Below are positions 6,749 through 15,238 of a stretch of 64,000 nucleotides of DNA, piece after piece. The DNA is from Nisaea acidiphila (GTDB lineage: Bacteria > Pseudomonadota > Alphaproteobacteria > Thalassobaculales > Thalassobaculaceae): the NCBI RefSeq assembly GCF_024662015.1, contig NZ_CP102480.1, positions 3,404,501-3,468,500 on the forward strand. The letters are read 5' to 3'. Numbering within the stretch: position 1 is the stretch's first letter; each line of letters begins with the position of its first letter. Made by a program: the position numbers and the translations under genes. Under the pieces are notes generated by a model. The model was not told the origin of the DNA, ran no database searches, and was given only the letters and a program-made list of their open reading frames with translations.

Positions 6749-9227
6749 TGCCGTAGTTACAGAAATTGTTGGCCAGACAGGTGACGTAGGTCTCGTCCGT
6801 CAGATTGGCCACGTTGAGCTGAGCGGAAACCCCGTCCAGGCGGTCACTGAGCGTGCCCAGATCGTAAGCGACCATTGCGTCGAACAGCGTATAGCTTGGC
6901 ATGTCCAGCCGTGTCGCGCCGACCGTGAAGGCGTTGGGGCTGTACCCGCCCACGGATTCGCCGACATAGCGTGCGCCGCCGCCGATCGTGACGCCGTCGA
7001 GGAAGCTTTCCTCGATCCGGTGATCCACCCAGAGCGAGGCGAGGATGTCCGGTATGGCGACCGGAGAATCGCCTTCGTCGAAGCCGACGCTTTCGGTCAC
7101 TTCCGCGTCGGTATAGGTCAGGGCCGCGATCACGTTGGTCCGCTCGGTCAGGGCCACTTTCGCTTCCGCCTCGATCCCACGCGAACGCACCTCGCCGGTC
7201 TGATAGCGCGAGATCGGACTGACGCTGGTGACCACGTCTTCCTGGGTAATGTCGAAATAGGCGAGGGTGAACAGGCCGTTGAAGGATTGCGGCTGGTACT
7301 TCACCCCGATCTCGTACTGTTTCGCCGTGGTCGGGTCCAGCGCGTCCCCGAGGTAGTCGGTCCCGCTCACCGGAAGGAACGACGTCGAGTAGCTCGCATA
7401 CGGCGCAACACCGTTGTCGAAACTGTAGACGACACCTGACTTCCAGCTGAAGGCGTTGTCGTTCTGGCTCTGATTGCTGCTCGTCAAATTGTTGTCGGTA
7501 TCGGTACGCACATGATCGAAACGACCTCCGAGGAGAACGGTCCAGTTTCCGAAACTGGCCTGATCCTGGAGATAGAGACCGGCCTGGGCGATGGTCTGAT
7601 CCTGATCGGTGAAGGCTGACAGGGTCAGATCAGTGGCAATGCCGTATTCGGGATCGAGGTAGTCGATCGAGGGGGCGAGTCCGAAGTCCCGCACCTGGCT
7701 CGAGTCCAGGTACTGATAGTCAAAACCGACCAGCGTCGTATGCCGCACCGGTCCGGTGTCGAACTCCGCCTGGGCTTGCAGGTCCGAGGCGATACCGGAC
7801 GCGGATTCGTCGGTGGCAAGCGCATAACGATTGATGGTGTGCCCGTCGGACGCCAAGGAAAGGGTCGCGACATCGTCGGCGATGGAGTCGACACTCAGAT
7901 AACGCAGGTTGTGGCGCACGAGCCACGTGTCGTCGAACCGGTGTTCGAACTCGTAACCGAGAGAGACCTGCTCCCTGTCGAACTCGTGGAATGCCGGATC
8001 GCCGTCATTGAAATCTCGTGAGATCTGCGCTCCCGCGGGGCTGTCCCAAAGAGAGCCGGTCGTCGGCAGAATGCCATAATAGCCGCCTTCAGGGTCCTTT
8101 TGGTAACTGGTCAACAGGGTGACGCTGGTATCGTCTGTGGCGTTCCAGGTCAGCGACGGGGCGATATATGCACGCTGTTCCTCGGTGTGAACAACCTGTG
8201 TCTCGCTGTCGCGGCCGAGCGCGACCAGTCGGTAGAGAATGGTGCCGTCCTCATTGGCCGGCCCGGAGACGTCGAACGCAGCCTGATAACGTTCATGACT
8301 GCCGACGAGGAACTCTACCTCGCCGCGCGCCTCCTCTGTCGGCTTCTTGGTAATGACATTCACTAGGCCGCCCGGCATCGCGGAGCCGTATGTCGTCGAG
8401 GAAGGGCCTTTCAGCAATTCGATGCGTTCTGCGCCATAGGCTTCCACCTGGGGCAGGGCATATCCCGGACCGCGCAGCATGCGGAGCCCGTCCTGATACT
8501 GTATCGGGTCGCTCGGGGCGCCGAATCCGCGGATATAGGGAATGTCGTATCGCGTGGCGGATCCGCGGATCTCCGCGGCCACTCCGGAGGAATAGCGCAG
8601 CGCCTGCACGACGCTCTGCGCTCCCTGGCTCTCCACCTGGTCGCGGGTTACGACGGAGATCGACTGCGGCGTCTCAAGCAACGAGGTTCCGGTCTTGGTC
8701 GCCGAGGCGCTGGTCGTGGCGATGTAACCTTCGACCGGGCCCCGTCCCGAGGCATCGCCCCCGGAAGCGACGACACGGATGGTGTCAAGCATCTTGGAAC
8801 CGGAGCTCTCGGGCTTCTCGAGAATTATGGTTCGGGAATCGGTGAACCGCCAGATCACCGGAGAGCCTGAAAGCAGGACCTTCAGTGCTTGCTCCGCAGA
8901 GTATTTCCCTGCCAGACTGCTCGCCGACCGGCCCTGAAGGTCCTCGGTGCTGTAAGCGAGTTGCAGACCCGACTGATCTGCGAAAGCCTCTAGCGCCGAT
9001 GCCAGTTGCTGGGCGGGAATGTTGAATTCGTACTCCGGGACCGATTGCGCGATCTGCGCTACCGGCGCGGCATCGGCCCACGCCACGGAAATCGGCGCCG
9101 CCAGAATGCCCAGAGCTGTTCCCGCAGCCCGCAACATCTTTAACCTCGCGCGACCACTGGAGATCTGTTTCGCACGACAGTATCGCCTGTTGGCTTCTTC
9201 GCTAGACGTCCGGCCGATATGCCGCAT
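6708..9227 (-). CDS. TonB-dependent siderophore receptor with STN signalling domain
   Basis: 839 residues from the ATG at 9227, preceded by AAGGAAC; upstream in-frame ATGs lack this signal. After a long signal peptide (hydrophobic MLRAAGTALGILAAP core) comes a secretin/TonB short N-terminal domain (FNIPAQQLASALEAFADQSG) used to signal to FecR. The plug domain follows (TPQSISVVTRDQVE, YIRGF, RIELLKGPSS, PGGLVNVITKKP), then a beta barrel ending in Trp (TVYATLKYRW). The C-terminal motif with a CLANNFC loop resembles FoxA/FpvA/FhuA-type hydroxamate receptors. It takes up ferric siderophore across the outer membrane and reports occupancy to FecR and FecI encoded upstream. Confidence 0.92.
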   Translation of the reverse strand: MRHIGRTSSEEANRRYCRAKQISSGRARLKMLRAAGTALGILAAPISVAWADAAPVAQIAQSVPEYEFNIPAQQLASALEAFADQSGLQLAYSTEDLQGRSASSLAGKYSAEQALKVLLSGSPVIWRFTDSRTIILEKPESSGSKMLDTIRVVASGGDASGRGPVEGYIATTSASATKTGTSLLETPQSISVVTRDQVESQGAQSVVQALRYSSGVAAEIRGSATRYDIPYIRGFGAPSDPIQYQDGLRMLRGPGYALPQVEAYGAERIELLKGPSSTTYGSAMPGGLVNVITKKPTEEARGEVEFLVGSHERYQAAFDVSGPANEDGTILYRLVALGRDSETQVVHTEEQRAYIAPSLTWNATDDTSVTLLTSYQKDPEGGYYGILPTTGSLWDSPAGAQISRDFNDGDPAFHEFDREQVSLGYEFEHRFDDTWLVRHNLRYLSVDSIADDVATLSLASDGHTINRYALATDESASGIASDLQAQAEFDTGPVRHTTLVGFDYQYLDSSQVRDFGLAPSIDYLDPEYGIATDLTLSAFTDQDQTIAQAGLYLQDQASFGNWTVLLGGRFDHVRTDTDNNLTSSNQSQNDNAFSWKSGVVYSFDNGVAPYASYSTSFLPVSGTDYLGDALDPTTAKQYEIGVKYQPQSFNGLFTLAYFDITQEDVVTSVSPISRYQTGEVRSRGIEAEAKVALTERTNVIAALTYTDAEVTESVGFDEGDSPVAIPDILASLWVDHRIEESFLDGVTIGGGARYVGESVGGYSPNAFTVGATRLDMPSYTLFDAMVAYDLGTLSDRLDGVSAQLNVANLTDETYVTCLANNFCNYGNGRTVYATLKYRW

Positions 9228-9352
9228 TTCACAGTTCCTTTCGCTCAGCATTCGCGAAGAATAAGGTCCCGCCTTTATGCGAGTGTGTTTCATTCGCAAA
9301 AATCGACACTGAGACGTTTGACGGGCAGGAATACCCAAGCGGAAAAATGCGG

Positions 9353-10342
9353 CTATCGCAGAATGATGAGATAATCGGTGATGCGCAGAACGTTCAGGCC
9401 CTGGGTTTCCGCCAGGGCGTCGAGCGCGCCGTCGACGGCATCGACCGAGAAGACGGCACTGACCGGCCGGTCCCTACGGGCGTCACCGGCGAGCAGGATC
9501 CGGCCTGGCAGATAGCGGTCGAGTTCCTTTATGGCGTCCTCGAAGGAGCGGCCGTCGAAGACGATACGACCGTTCCGCCATGCCGCTACCCGACTTTGGT
9601 CAACCGTACCGTTTAATGCCGGGGCAGCACTCTCACGATAGCCACCAAATTGTCCCGCCTTGAGGAGAATACCGTTCGAAGAATTGGTGGCCACGGCTGG
9701 CGATGCCACGCGAACAGTGCCTTCCGACACGGCCACTGATACATCCATACCGTCCTCACGAACTGCAAAGGCGGTGCCGACGGCGCTTGTCGCCCCGCCA
9801 AGCGCGGCAACGCGAAATGGTCGCATGGGATCCGGCTTCACATCGAAATAGGCTTCGCCGCGCAGTAGGCCGATCAGCCGTTCACCCGAACGGAAATCAA
9901 CCGCGATCGCACTGTCCGTATTGAGCGTGACGCGCGACCCATCGGCCAGGACCACTTCACGTACTTCGCCCACACCGGTCCGGAAATCAGCCTCGGAAAC
10001 GACCCGGAGATCATCATCGAAAATGGCAGCAAAGAGGAAGCAGGCTGCCAGCGCCGCCAGCCCGGCAACCAAACCCCGGCGTCTCGATGCGCGGCCGAAC
10101 GCAACGACGTTGGCGGTGGTTACCGGTACCGCAAAATCGTCGGCGAGCGATTCCGTCAACTGCCAAGTGGTACGGGCCTCTTCGAAAGCAGCCTGATGAA
10201 GCGGGTCGATATCAAGCCAAAGCCGGAGCGCATTCAAATCGTCCGAACCGGCCGCACCTCCGGCCAACCGCGTCACCCAACGATGCGCTTGTTCGGAAAT
10301 CGAACGTTCCTGCTGATTGGTCGGGGGCGGCACTGCGCTCAT
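9353..10342 (-). CDS. FecR-family anti-sigma regulator
   Basis: 329 residues from the ATG at 10342; the longer frame relies on a TTG. The cytosolic N-terminus holds the sigma-binding DUF4880-type segment (AHRWVTRLAGG...LRLWLDIDPLHQAAFEEAR). One membrane helix follows (LVAGLAALAACFLFAAIF), then the periplasmic FecR domain (EVVLADGSRVTLNTDSAIAVDF, RLIGLLRGEAYFDV). The C-terminal STN-like tail (LDALAETQGLNVLRITDYLIIL) receives the signal from the receptor. It lies between the sigma factor and the receptor, the standard order of a surface-signalling cassette. Confidence 0.9.
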   Translation of the reverse strand: MSAVPPPTNQQERSISEQAHRWVTRLAGGAAGSDDLNALRLWLDIDPLHQAAFEEARTTWQLTESLADDFAVPVTTANVVAFGRASRRRGLVAGLAALAACFLFAAIFDDDLRVVSEADFRTGVGEVREVVLADGSRVTLNTDSAIAVDFRSGERLIGLLRGEAYFDVKPDPMRPFRVAALGGATSAVGTAFAVREDGMDVSVAVSEGTVRVASPAVATNSSNGILLKAGQFGGYRESAAPALNGTVDQSRVAAWRNGRIVFDGRSFEDAIKELDRYLPGRILLAGDARRDRPVSAVFSVDAVDGALDALAETQGLNVLRITDYLIILR

Positions 10343-10436
10343 TCGGAAGAGGTGTCCTCGATTTTCACTGGATTGCTCCAACTTTTGACGTCTGGGATCG
10401 CGTCTTACCCAAGCGCGAAATTTCCCAGGCGGCGGA

Positions 10437-10949
10437 TTACGTGCGACTCCGGAACGATCCGTTCCTCGCGGCAGTCAGTCGTTCCAGAACTTTGCGGATG
10501 TGGTTCTCCACGGTCGTGGTTGACACGCCCAGAGTTTCTGCGATCTCACGCTGCGACTTTCCCTCGAAACGGTTCATTTGGAAGATCCGGCAGCTTTGCT
10601 CAGGCAGATCAGCTATCGCCGCACGCATTGCTTTCAGCTCCTGCCGGGCGGCGGCGGTGCGCTCCGGTGTCCGCTCTTCCCGGCGGGCCGAAAGAATGGA
10701 TTGGGCCTCCGCAGCGAGGGCCGATTGCCGCGTCGTCCTGCGCTGGTGATCGACAGCCAGATTGGACGCCATCCGAAACAGATAGGCTTTCTCGTGAGTG
10801 ATCTCGGCCGGCTTCTGATCGTGCAGCTTCAGATATAGATCATGCGCCAGATCGCGCGCCGTGGAGAAACTGTTCAGGCGTCGGGCAAGATAGCTCACGA
10901 GCTCCTGTTCGTGCTCTCGATAGGCCCTTAGAAGGGCAGTTTCGTGCAT
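10437..10949 (-). CDS. ECF sigma factor, FecI family
   Basis: 170 residues. Region 2 is near the N-terminus (EHEQELVSYLARRLNSFSTARDLAHDLYLKL, then AYLFRMASNLAVDHQRR). Region 4 is an HTH near the C-terminus (LPEQSCRIFQMNRFEGKSQREIAETLGVSTTTVENHIRKVLERL). It would direct transcription of the receptor operon when released by FecR. Its own promoter region carries a Fur-type palindrome about 80 bases upstream, so iron limitation probably switches on the cascade. Confidence 0.92.
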   Translation of the reverse strand: MHETALLRAYREHEQELVSYLARRLNSFSTARDLAHDLYLKLHDQKPAEITHEKAYLFRMASNLAVDHQRRTTRQSALAAEAQSILSARREERTPERTAAARQELKAMRAAIADLPEQSCRIFQMNRFEGKSQREIAETLGVSTTTVENHIRKVLERLTAARNGSFRSRT

Positions 10950-11027
10950 GTTGCCGCCAGGCCCGAGAGTGGAAAAGGCCGCCGTTCACACCAGAGATCG
11001 CCCGGCAGCCGCCGAACCTTATCGATC

Positions 11028-11044
11028 TTGCGATTGATTCGCAA
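11028..11044. promoter_or_regulatory. Candidate Fur/Irr-type iron box upstream of fecI
   Basis: TTGCGATTGATTCGCAA is a perfect palindrome of 6-base arms with a 5-base centre, 79 bases before the fecI start. Its shape resembles alphaproteobacterial Fur-family boxes (TGCAAAT/ATTTGCA type). A weaker half-site, CATTCGCAAA, lies at 9291-9300 upstream of the receptor gene. The identification rests on pattern and context. Confidence 0.45.
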
Positions 11045-11361
11045 TTACCTTCGTGGCCGTGACAAGGGGCGCGGGTCAAAAGGCTGGGTCGCCATGCAGA
11101 CGCGTACGAAGCCGGGATTTCCGACGTCTGTCCGCAACCCACCCTCAGAGCATGTTGGCTTATTCAGCCGACAGCGACCGATTGCGGACGTTGGGCGTCT
11201 TCCTCCATGGACCTCAATGCAGTCATTAAGGCCATCGTGCCGTTCCACCCAACGCGGACGCAACGTCGCTTGTCGAGATCTCCAAATAGTTGCTCAGCGC
11301 AAGAAATGCCGCACTGTTTACGACAACTGCTGCAACTCATTTATCTTACTGGAAAGTAACG
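11045..11361. other. Non-coding stretch
   Basis: No convincing gene on either strand. The short ORFs here have no family resemblance and no ribosome-binding sites. This is the boundary between the siderophore operon and the recombinase scar. Confidence 0.35.
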
Positions 11362-11405
11362 AATTATCCGGCAAATCGGCATTTGCTATATTTTGCCGGA
11401 TAATT
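11362..11405. repeat. Perfect 14-bp inverted repeat beside the truncated recombinase
   Basis: AATTATCCGGCAAA at 11362-11375 and its exact complement at 11392-11405 are separated by 16 bases. The element lies about 140 bases beyond the 3' end of the truncated tyrosine recombinase. Paired core-type arms of this kind are what a tyrosine recombinase crossover site or a transposon end looks like. It could also be a terminator-like stem, although no T-run follows. Confidence 0.45.
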
Positions 11406-11547
11406 GAACGATTTCCGCGCCTTAAACCTATTCCCAGCGCGATTTGCGACAATCACCTAGCAGCACCGTCTCTATCGGGACCGCATGCCTTCTTCGCACC
11501 TGTTGGCAATACCCGCCGCCCGCGGCTTTGCAAGCGACGGTTGGTCG

Positions 11548-12048
11548 TCATAATTCGACTTGCTCGGATATCGCCAATGCGTCTTCGACTTCGATACCAA
11601 GGTAGCGCACAGTGCTTTCAAGTTTTGTATGGCCAAGCAGCAGCTGAACCGCCCTCAGATTTCCGGTCTTGCGATAGATTTGGGCTGCTTTCGTGCGTCT
11701 CATCGTGTGGGTCCCATAAGCCGAACTTTCTAGCCCGGCACTCTCCACCCATGCATGGACAATCCGGGCATATTGTCTTGGCGATAGATGGGGACTGAGC
11801 CTGGATCGGCTCGGGAAAAGATAATCTCCCGGGCGTCGGCCGGCATGTGCGATCCAGGCCTCGACCGATTTACGTGTCGGTTCCGTCAGTTCGAACTGGA
11901 CGGGGCGTCCGGTCTTCCTCTGGACGATCGTCGCTCGCTCGCGAATGCGGCCGCTGACCTGGACGTCCTCCACTTTCAAGCTGACCAGATCACATCCACG
12001 CAACTTGCTGTCGATCGCCAAGTTGAACAGGGCCAGATCCCGCTTGTC
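11548..12048 (-). pseudogene. 5'-truncated tyrosine recombinase
   Basis: The open frame begins right after a TAG at 12049-12051 and has no ATG; the first usable codon is a TTG. The visible residues (KRDLALFNLAIDSKLRG and onward) match the widespread short XerC-like integrases of about 200 residues, from roughly residue 45 onward. The catalytic Arg (SKLRGCDLV), the His-x-x-Arg box (THTMRRTKAAQIY), a following His (LLLGHTKLE) and Tyr (VRYLGIEVED) are all present. The N-terminal core-binding segment is replaced by unrelated sequence, so the gene is probably dead. It marks an old insertion next to the 14-bp inverted repeat. Confidence 0.75.
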
Positions 12049-12102
12049 CTACGAAATTTTGTTGTTTCGGCCTCAACCTCCCTGAGGTGTCCAATGGGAC
12101 CA

Positions 12103-12121
12103 ACGCTCGATAAGCGAGCGT
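12103..12121. repeat. Hairpin at the recombinase truncation point
   Basis: ACGCTCG and CGAGCGT arms with a 5-base loop, lying in the roughly 180-base non-coding stretch between the truncated recombinase and the next gene. It may be part of the element end that interrupted the recombinase. No T-run follows. Confidence 0.3.
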
Positions 12122-12299
12122 CCTTCTGCACACTGAATAACAGAAAGAATATCAAGAGCGATCCCGCGCCGCGCCAGAGCGCGGGAAAAATTGGTGGGGG
12201 GCGAATGTGTCCTATTTCGAATTTTGACAAGATGTGCTGATCGCGCTGGATCAGAAAAAAACACTGGGCGCCGGAATGATCTCCGAAGGCGAGTTTCTC

Positions 12300-12824
12300 A
12301 TGGAGCATAGAGAGTTTGATCCGGTCGATTTTGGGGACGCCCTTGTTGATTTAGCTCAACTTGAACTGATCGATCTGACACACACGACACGAGACAAAGT
12401 GATTGGGGTAACAGATCGCGGGTCCCTGCGGGCAACCGAGATTCAGGCGGAACGCGTTGCGAGTGGGATGCTCGAGGAAGTCGAGAGTATAGGCGTGGTG
12501 CCGGCCTCTGACCGTGTGGTCGACCTTGACCACAACTCCGCGGCGGTTGCGGCTGTGAAAGAGGCCGTCGACGACACACTCTCGGCGGTTAAGCAGAGCA
12601 ATGAAGTGGGATCGGAAGAACCCCAGGAAAAAGAGCGCATAGAAGCGGAATTGGAGGCGGGGCAACGCCTCCTCAAAGCGAAACGTGTCGACCTAGGAAA
12701 ACTCGTGGCGGTTTTGTTCCGAGTGCTGCGGTTCATAGCCGAGAGGTTTTTCGGATCCGCCGCTGCAAAAGCGGCAGACCGGGCCATTGATTTGCTGGAA
12801 AAGCTTTTCGAGTCACTGACCTGA
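12300..12824 (+). CDS. Unknown acidic protein with possible winged-helix-like N-terminus
   Basis: 174 residues if the ATG at 12300 is used (GAAGGCGAG precedes it). The frame is open from a GTG at 12234 and has another ATG at 12276. The N-terminal part (GDALVDLAQLELIDLTHTTRDKVIGVTDRG) resembles the last helix and wing of a winged-helix fold, which could mean the gene lost its 5' end at the junction. The middle is a charged helix (SEEPQEKERIEAELEAG). The C-terminus (LVAVLFRVLRFIAERFFGS, DRAIDLLEKLFESL) is amphipathic. No family recognised. A strong terminator follows. Confidence 0.5.
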   Translation: MEHREFDPVDFGDALVDLAQLELIDLTHTTRDKVIGVTDRGSLRATEIQAERVASGMLEEVESIGVVPASDRVVDLDHNSAAVAAVKEAVDDTLSAVKQSNEVGSEEPQEKERIEAELEAGQRLLKAKRVDLGKLVAVLFRVLRFIAERFFGSAAAKAADRAIDLLEKLFESLT

Positions 12825-12852
12825 GATGACAAGACTCACTTCATTGATAGCC

Positions 12853-12880
12853 AAATACGGTCGCAAAGCGACCGTATTTT
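12853..12880 (+). terminator. Rho-independent terminator
   Basis: AAATACGGTCGC and GCGACCGTATTT form a perfect 12-bp stem with an AAA loop, starting 29 bases after the stop codon of the unknown gene. The A-run before and T-run after the stem make it usable in both directions. Confidence 0.8.
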
Positions 12881-12898
12881 CCGTTTTGAAACCGCTCC

Positions 12899-12956
12899 GC
12901 GCCCGCGCGAGCGGGCGCACGAAAAAGAAGTCGGTCGGCCCTATGGGCCGACCGAC
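12899..12956. repeat. Two further tandem perfect hairpins
   Basis: GCGCCCGC/GCGGGCGC with a 4-base loop (12899-12918) and GTCGGTCGGCCC/GGGCCGACCGAC with a TAT loop (12930-12956). Read on the minus strand, the second stem is followed by CTTCTTTTT, so it can terminate transcripts arriving from the right. Together with the terminator at 12853 there are three perfect stems within 104 bases. Confidence 0.6.
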
Positions 12957-13250
12957 AATAGCGCGGAAATTTTTCTGACTGCGAGACCTGCATCCGGACC
13001 GCCAAGGCGGCCCGGGCCACTTTCACGGGCGCAGGCCAATGACCGATCCGCTCGCGCTCGAAGAGCTTGGTAAGCCGCGCAAGCCCGCCCTACGACTGCA
13101 AGCGGTATCATGCGATGACTGTTCGTCCAGCCAGAAGCTGAGAGCTGCGATATAGAGGGATTCGCAGACTTTTCGCCTAGCCTCCCAAGATGCGTCTGGA
13201 CCAGCAGCGTTCTGTATTGCACGGATACTCTTCGCACGCACGCCGCGGAC
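12957..13250. other. Probable decayed coding remnant, minus strand
   Basis: Minus-strand frames here contain protein-like pieces split over two frames (WEARRKVCESLYIAALSFWLDEQ in one, a later Ala/Arg-rich helix in another). Neither has a clear start. This looks like a frameshifted remnant, but no family is recognisable. Confidence 0.25.
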
Positions 13251-13712
13251 TTACTGCGTTTTCGACGTTGCGGCTTCAGCGCCGGCAAGCGTCTGGCGAA
13301 TCCACTCGATCATCTCGGCAGAGTCCCACGCCGCGCCGCCAACCACTCGCCCGACCTCGTTTCCATGTCGATCGATCAACAATGTCGTCGGCAGCGATCT
13401 TGCTTCCAGAATGCGTGCGGCAGCTCCACGTGGGTCGAAATACCTTTCGAGATTCTTCAGTTCAGCCCGTTCTTAGAACTGGCTGACAACGCGTTTGCCT
13501 CCGTGATCCTGGGAGAGAGCCAGAATTGTCAGCACTCCGCGGTCGAATTCATCCTGAAGACGGTCGAGTGACGGCATCTCTGCCACACAGGGCGGACACC
13601 AGGTGGCCCAAAGATTGACCAATACAGCTCGGCCCCGAAAATCGCCAAGGCCCTTCGAGGTGCCAGTGAGAGCGGCCATCCTCCCCTCGGCCGAGCATGT
13701 CGCGACCGGCAT
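13251..13712 (-). pseudogene. TlpA/thioredoxin-like protein interrupted by a stop codon
   Basis: A TlpA-type redox domain reads in one frame from 13712 to 13251: DFRGRAVLVNLWATWCPPC with the CxxC site, then EMPSLDRLQ. An in-frame TAA at 13473-13475 follows ...VVSQF. The frame then continues with ERAELKNLERYFDPRG, the cis-Pro region LPTTLLIDRHG and a helical end. Family members usually have Tyr at the stop position (FYE), so one base change would restore the gene. No signal peptide is visible. Its 5' part overlaps the end of the DUF4347 ORF in a different frame, so a second lesion or a former fusion is possible. Thioredoxin-like proteins of this class act on cysteines in the periplasm. Confidence 0.65.
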
Positions 13713-14211
13713 GGACGCTTATGCCAAGCACGGCTTCCAGTAACAATACCAGCGCCCTCCCGTCCTGCCCCGCCCCGGTGCGGCAACCGTGAAGCGCGAT
13801 CCGAGAAAGAGGAGCGCCGGAAAGTGCTGTGGCGAAGCTCTCCGCCGTTGCCGCAGTCCGGCGCCAACCGTCGCGGGAGATCTCGCCGGGTGCGCCATGA
13901 CCGACAAGATGCAGCGCGACCGCACGGCCGGTTTCGGCGTGGATTGCCGTCAGAGCTTCGAGAATACGCTCCGGCAAAGAAGAGGAACCGTCTTGCAGCA
14001 GACAGACATCACGGGGGAGCGTGCTCCGGAGGATATCGGCGTCTTCCAAATCGTGACTGATGACGAGAAGAGACGGCTCCCGAATGGCATCACCATAATC
14101 GGCAATGGAAAAACCGCCCTCACCGGAACGGGCGGACCTTGCGGTGTCTTCGTAAGCCCCAGGGCTCGTCCTGCTTTTTCCGATTGCAAATGGCATTGCA
14201 GCAACTCCCAA
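13549..14211 (-). CDS. DUF4347-domain protein, possibly broken
   Basis: 220 residues. Residues about 46-190 form a DUF4347 domain related to the N-terminus of the large RTX protein encoded at 17528-22456. The shared pattern is a hydrophobic strand, then VGHGAPG (His105), then a strand, then LHGCRTGAG (Cys143). The last 35 residues run out of frame over the TlpA coding region, so the natural protein may have continued into it. Elsewhere DUF4347 is found as the N-terminal domain of large secreted calcium-binding repeat proteins. A stand-alone copy is unusual. Confidence 0.6.
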   Translation of the reverse strand: MGVAAMPFAIGKSRTSPGAYEDTARSARSGEGGFSIADYGDAIREPSLLVISHDLEDADILRSTLPRDVCLLQDGSSSLPERILEALTAIHAETGRAVALHLVGHGAPGEISRDGWRRTAATAESFATALSGAPLSRIALHGCRTGAGQDGRALVLLLEAVLGISVHAGRDMLGRGEDGRSHWHLEGPWRFSGPSCIGQSLGHLVSALCGRDAVTRPSSG

Positions 14212-14383
14212 ACGTCGAAATACGACGGCGCGATCTACCGCCGACAGGCAGAGACTTCAGCGCATCGCGCGCTGTGAAAGATTTGAATTGTGTTTCCGGA
14301 AACGTTGCATGCCGGCCATGCACCAGGCGGCTCGACCACAACAATCTATTCGACCAGTTGGTAAAAAATAATAATTTCTGGCT

Positions 14384-14400
14384 AATGAGCAATGCTCATT
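14384..14400. promoter_or_regulatory. Palindrome in the AT-rich gap between the DUF4347 gene and the response regulator
   Basis: AATGAGC and GCTCATT are perfect 7-base arms around AAT, inside a roughly 300-base AT-rich gap (14212-14509) that otherwise lacks genes. Read on the minus strand it is followed by ATTATTATTTTTTACC, so it could end the response-regulator transcript. It could equally be an operator for the DUF4347 gene. A TGTAAC half-site on the minus strand (complement of 14403-14408) lies next to it. Confidence 0.35.
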
Positions 14401-14509
14401 CTGTTACAAATCATCTTAAAAAATCACAAAAGGTAAAAATCCGATATAAAGTACAGTATTCGCTCAAGCGGGGAGCATTATTTCCATGTTTGTTTTGAAA
14501 TTTATTCAA

Positions 14510-15238
14510 TCATGATTTCCTTAAAACAGAACGTGCAAAGAAGTATCCCTGATTATGGGCGGAGCCGAGTGGCGCTTCGAGATCGAGTTCTGTTTCGATC
14601 TTATGTCGCAATCGATAGACGACCTGGTCGACAAAGCGATGGCTGGCCAATTGGTTCGATTTCCCCATATGACGCGCAATGTCGAACCGGGAGACTGGTC
14701 GTCCCGGCGCTTCAGTCAGACAATCGAGCAATTGGGTTTCCGCCCGGGTAAGTGAAATATGACGTTTGTCCGGCCCGGTGAGGTGCCAGCCGAGCAGATC
14801 CAGTTCCCATTCGGGAGCTTGAGTATTGTCGGATGCGTCTGTTTCCGCATGGCGGCGGTAGAGGGCGCGGATCGCCGCAGAGAGTTCGCCGAGATCGACC
14901 GGTTTCACGAGGTAGATGTCGGCGCCGGCTTCGTACCCGCCGATCCGGTCATCTACCGCGCTCCGCGCCGTAGTCATGATGATGCCGACGCCGGGCGCCC
15001 GCTGGCGAACGGCCGCAGCAATGTTGCTTCCGTCCTCTGTGCCGAGCCCCAAATCCAGAACGACGATGTCGGGCTCGCGTTCACCAAAACAGAGCCAGAA
15101 GTCGGGACCGTCCGAGACGCCGCGAACCGTCATCCCATGATCGGAAAGATAGCTTACGACTTCAACGAGTAAGTCATGCTCATCCTCCGCCACAATGACG
15201 AAGGCGCCACCTTTTTCCGGATGTTCCTTCATTCTCAA
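14510..15238 (-). CDS. OmpR-family response regulator
   Basis: 242 residues. The receiver domain covers about residues 12-125, with acidic pocket EDE near 18-20, phospho-acceptor Asp62 in VVLDLGLG, a switch Thr in MTTARS and Lys112 in VKPVD. A winged-helix DNA-binding domain follows (SLTRAETQLLDCLTEAPGRPVSR, then VDQVVYRLRHKIE). Its start overlaps the stop of the kinase gene, so the pair is translationally coupled. It probably regulates the neighbouring surface-protein and collar-protein genes. Confidence 0.9.
   Translation of the reverse strand: MRMKEHPEKGGAFVIVAEDEHDLLVEVVSYLSDHGMTVRGVSDGPDFWLCFGEREPDIVVLDLGLGTEDGSNIAAAVRQRAPGVGIIMTTARSAVDDRIGGYEAGADIYLVKPVDLGELSAAIRALYRRHAETDASDNTQAPEWELDLLGWHLTGPDKRHISLTRAETQLLDCLTEAPGRPVSRFDIARHMGKSNQLASHRFVDQVVYRLRHKIETELDLEAPLGSAHNQGYFFARSVLRKS

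Noticed and set aside
13023-13241. 72-codon minus-strand ORF
   Set aside because: Protein-like in its first half only. It appears to continue in another frame, so it is described as a decayed remnant rather than a gene.
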